Shown: in pieces, positions 14,709-15,872 of the stretch
Layout: every line of letters begins with the position of its first letter
How positions within the stretch are numbered: position 1 is the first letter of the stretch
NCBI GenBank assembly: GCA_019100305.1
Contig: JAHRHW010000052.1
Coordinates: 1 to 15,872, forward strand
Origin: Candidatus Thiodiazotropha taylori
GTDB taxonomy: Bacteria > Pseudomonadota > Gammaproteobacteria > Chromatiales > Chromatiaceae
Length of the DNA: 15,872 bases
Direction: 5' to 3'
Position numbers and translations under genes: made by a program
The notes under the pieces: model-generated
What the model was told of the DNA's origin: nothing
What the model saw: the letters and a program-made list of their open reading frames with translations, nothing else
Database searches by the model: none

Positions 14709-15872
14709 ATGTCTGAATCTGCCTATCCAGAAGAGCTTGCTGTCTATCCGGAAGTCGAACAGCGAGCGATCAAGGTACCGCCCCATTCAAGCCAGGCCGA
14801 GCAATCGGTTCTTGGGGGATTGCTGCTGGATAATGCCAGTTGGGACAAGGTTGCGGATCTGGTGGTCGATGGGGATTTCTACCGCAAAGAGCATCGTTTG
14901 ATCTTCAGCGCCATCGCCGCACAGGCTGAGGATAATCAGCCTTTTGATGTGGTGACCCTGGCTGAGCATCTGGAACGTAGAGAGGATCTTGAGGATGCCG
15001 GTGGCTTGCCCTATCTGGTACGCCTCGCGGAAGAGACGCCGAGTGCGGCAAACATAAAATCCTATGCCGGAATCGTGCGTGAGTATTCGGTTATGCGCCA
15101 GCTGATCTCTGTTGGTACCGATATCTCCGACAGTGCTTTTCATCCCCAGGGACGTAAGGCTGAAGAGCTGCTTGATGTGGCCGAACGCAAGGTTTTTGAG
15201 ATCGCCGAACAGACCAGTAAGGGGAAGGGTGGATTCACACCCATCAAATCCCTGCTGACCAAGGCGGTTGACCGGATTGAAACCCTGTTCCAACAGGATG
15301 AACCGATCACCGGTATCAGCACCGGGTTTTCCGACTTTGATCAGATGACCTCCGGTCTGCAGCATGCGGACCTGATTATTGTTGCCGGACGCCCCTCGAT
15401 GGGTAAGACCACCTTTGCCATGAACATTGCCGAGAATGTGGCCATACAGGCGGGCAAGGCGGTAGCAGTCTACAGTATGGAGATGCCGGGTGACGCCCTG
15501 GCGATGCGTATGATGTCCTCCCTGGGGCGTATCGATCAGCTGCGGGTGCGCACCGGTAAGCTCGAGGATGAGGAGTGGCCGAGACTCTCATCGGCAGTCA
15601 GTATGCTGGCTGAAACCAGGCTCTATATCGACGATACTCCGGCCATGTCACCGACCGAGGTGCGTGCCAGAGCGCGTCGTTTGAAACGGGAACACGATGA
15701 CCTCGGACTGATTGTGATCGACTATCTGCAGTTGATGCAGGCACCGGGAGAAGGGGAGAACCGGACCAATGAGATCTCCGCCATCTCCCGCTCCCTGAAG
15801 GCGTTGGCTAAGGAGTTGGATGTGCCGGTGATCGCTCTGTCTCAGCTCAATCGCAGCCTTGAGCAGAGAACC
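14709..15872 (+). CDS. dnaB: Replicative DNA helicase DnaB (3' end outside window)
   Basis: The hexameric helicase that unwinds the replication fork 5'-3'. The 388 visible residues align with E. coli DnaB through its characteristic stretches. The N-terminal primase-interacting domain begins KVPPHSSQAEQSVLGGLLLD, followed by TPSAANIKSYAGIVRE and the linker helix. The RecA-type ATPase domain starts near 200, with Walker A GRPSMGKTT (227-235), the MEMPGDALAMRMMSSLGRID region, Walker B LIVIDYLQLM (334-343, D338) and LSQLNRSLEQR at the edge. About 70-80 residues should be missing. No intein interrupts the visible Walker A region, a common insertion site. The start at 14709 is supported by homology; no clear Shine-Dalgarno precedes it. 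rplI-dnaB adjacency is common in gammaproteobacteria. Confidence 0.96.
   Translation, partial: MSESAYPEELAVYPEVEQRAIKVPPHSSQAEQSVLGGLLLDNASWDKVADLVVDGDFYRKEHRLIFSAIAAQAEDNQPFDVVTLAEHLERREDLEDAGGLPYLVRLAEETPSAANIKSYAGIVREYSVMRQLISVGTDISDSAFHPQGRKAEELLDVAERKVFEIAEQTSKGKGGFTPIKSLLTKAVDRIETLFQQDEPITGISTGFSDFDQMTSGLQHADLIIVAGRPSMGKTTFAMNIAENVAIQAGKAVAVYSMEMPGDALAMRMMSSLGRIDQLRVRTGKLEDEEWPRLSSAVSMLAETRLYIDDTPAMSPTEVRARARRLKREHDDLGLIVIDYLQLMQAPGEGENRTNEISAISRSLKALAKELDVPVIALSQLNRSLEQRT

Overview
The window looks like the chromosome of a gammaproteobacterium, probably of the Chromatiales or sulfur-oxidiser type. The evidence is gene order (prfB-lysS; rnr-rlmB close to rpsF-rpsR-rplI-dnaB), proteins that read like their E. 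coli or Pseudomonas counterparts, and a DUF2232 membrane gene inside the S6/S18/L9 cluster. The finer placement is a guess. I saw no rRNA, recognisable tRNA, CRISPR array, transposase or phage gene.

Layout. (1) 19-1476, minus: a membrane-anchored, FMN-binding glutamate-synthase-like oxidoreductase. (2) 1779-2633, plus: an orphan protein with a DUF1521 / metal-ion-inducible autocleavage (MIIA) domain and an intact GDPHVD self-cleavage motif; this is the most unusual gene here. (3) 2634-2954: a strong GC hairpin, a long inverted-repeat element, an AT-rich palindrome and the prfB promoter. (4) 2955-5613, plus: prfB, with its programmed +1 frameshift, then lysS. (5) 5683-7665, minus: a Kef-type cation:proton antiporter, convergent with lysS. 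(6) 8003-11064, plus: rnr and rlmB, overlapping by one base. (7) 11124-11882, plus: a TIGR04219-type outer-membrane beta-barrel protein. (8) 11883-12208: a second copy of the inverted-repeat element, then the rpsF promoter and a structured leader. (9) 12209-14340, plus: rpsF, rpsR, a DUF2232 membrane protein and rplI, followed by a terminator. (10) 14709 to the edge, plus: dnaB, cut off by the window end.

How it fits together. Most of the window is core information processing: termination (RF2), lysyl-tRNA charging (LysRS), RNA decay and 23S rRNA 2'-O-methylation (RNase R, RlmB), ribosomal proteins S6, S18 and L9, and the replicative helicase. Two autoregulatory RNA signals can be read: the RF2 frameshift site, and a candidate S6:S18-binding leader in front of rpsF. 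The accessory interest lies in the DUF1521 protein, whose cleavage motif runs into a calcium-type loop and follows a Cys-Pro repeat linker, and in the two intergenic palindromic elements, whose arms differ in sequence but keep pairing.
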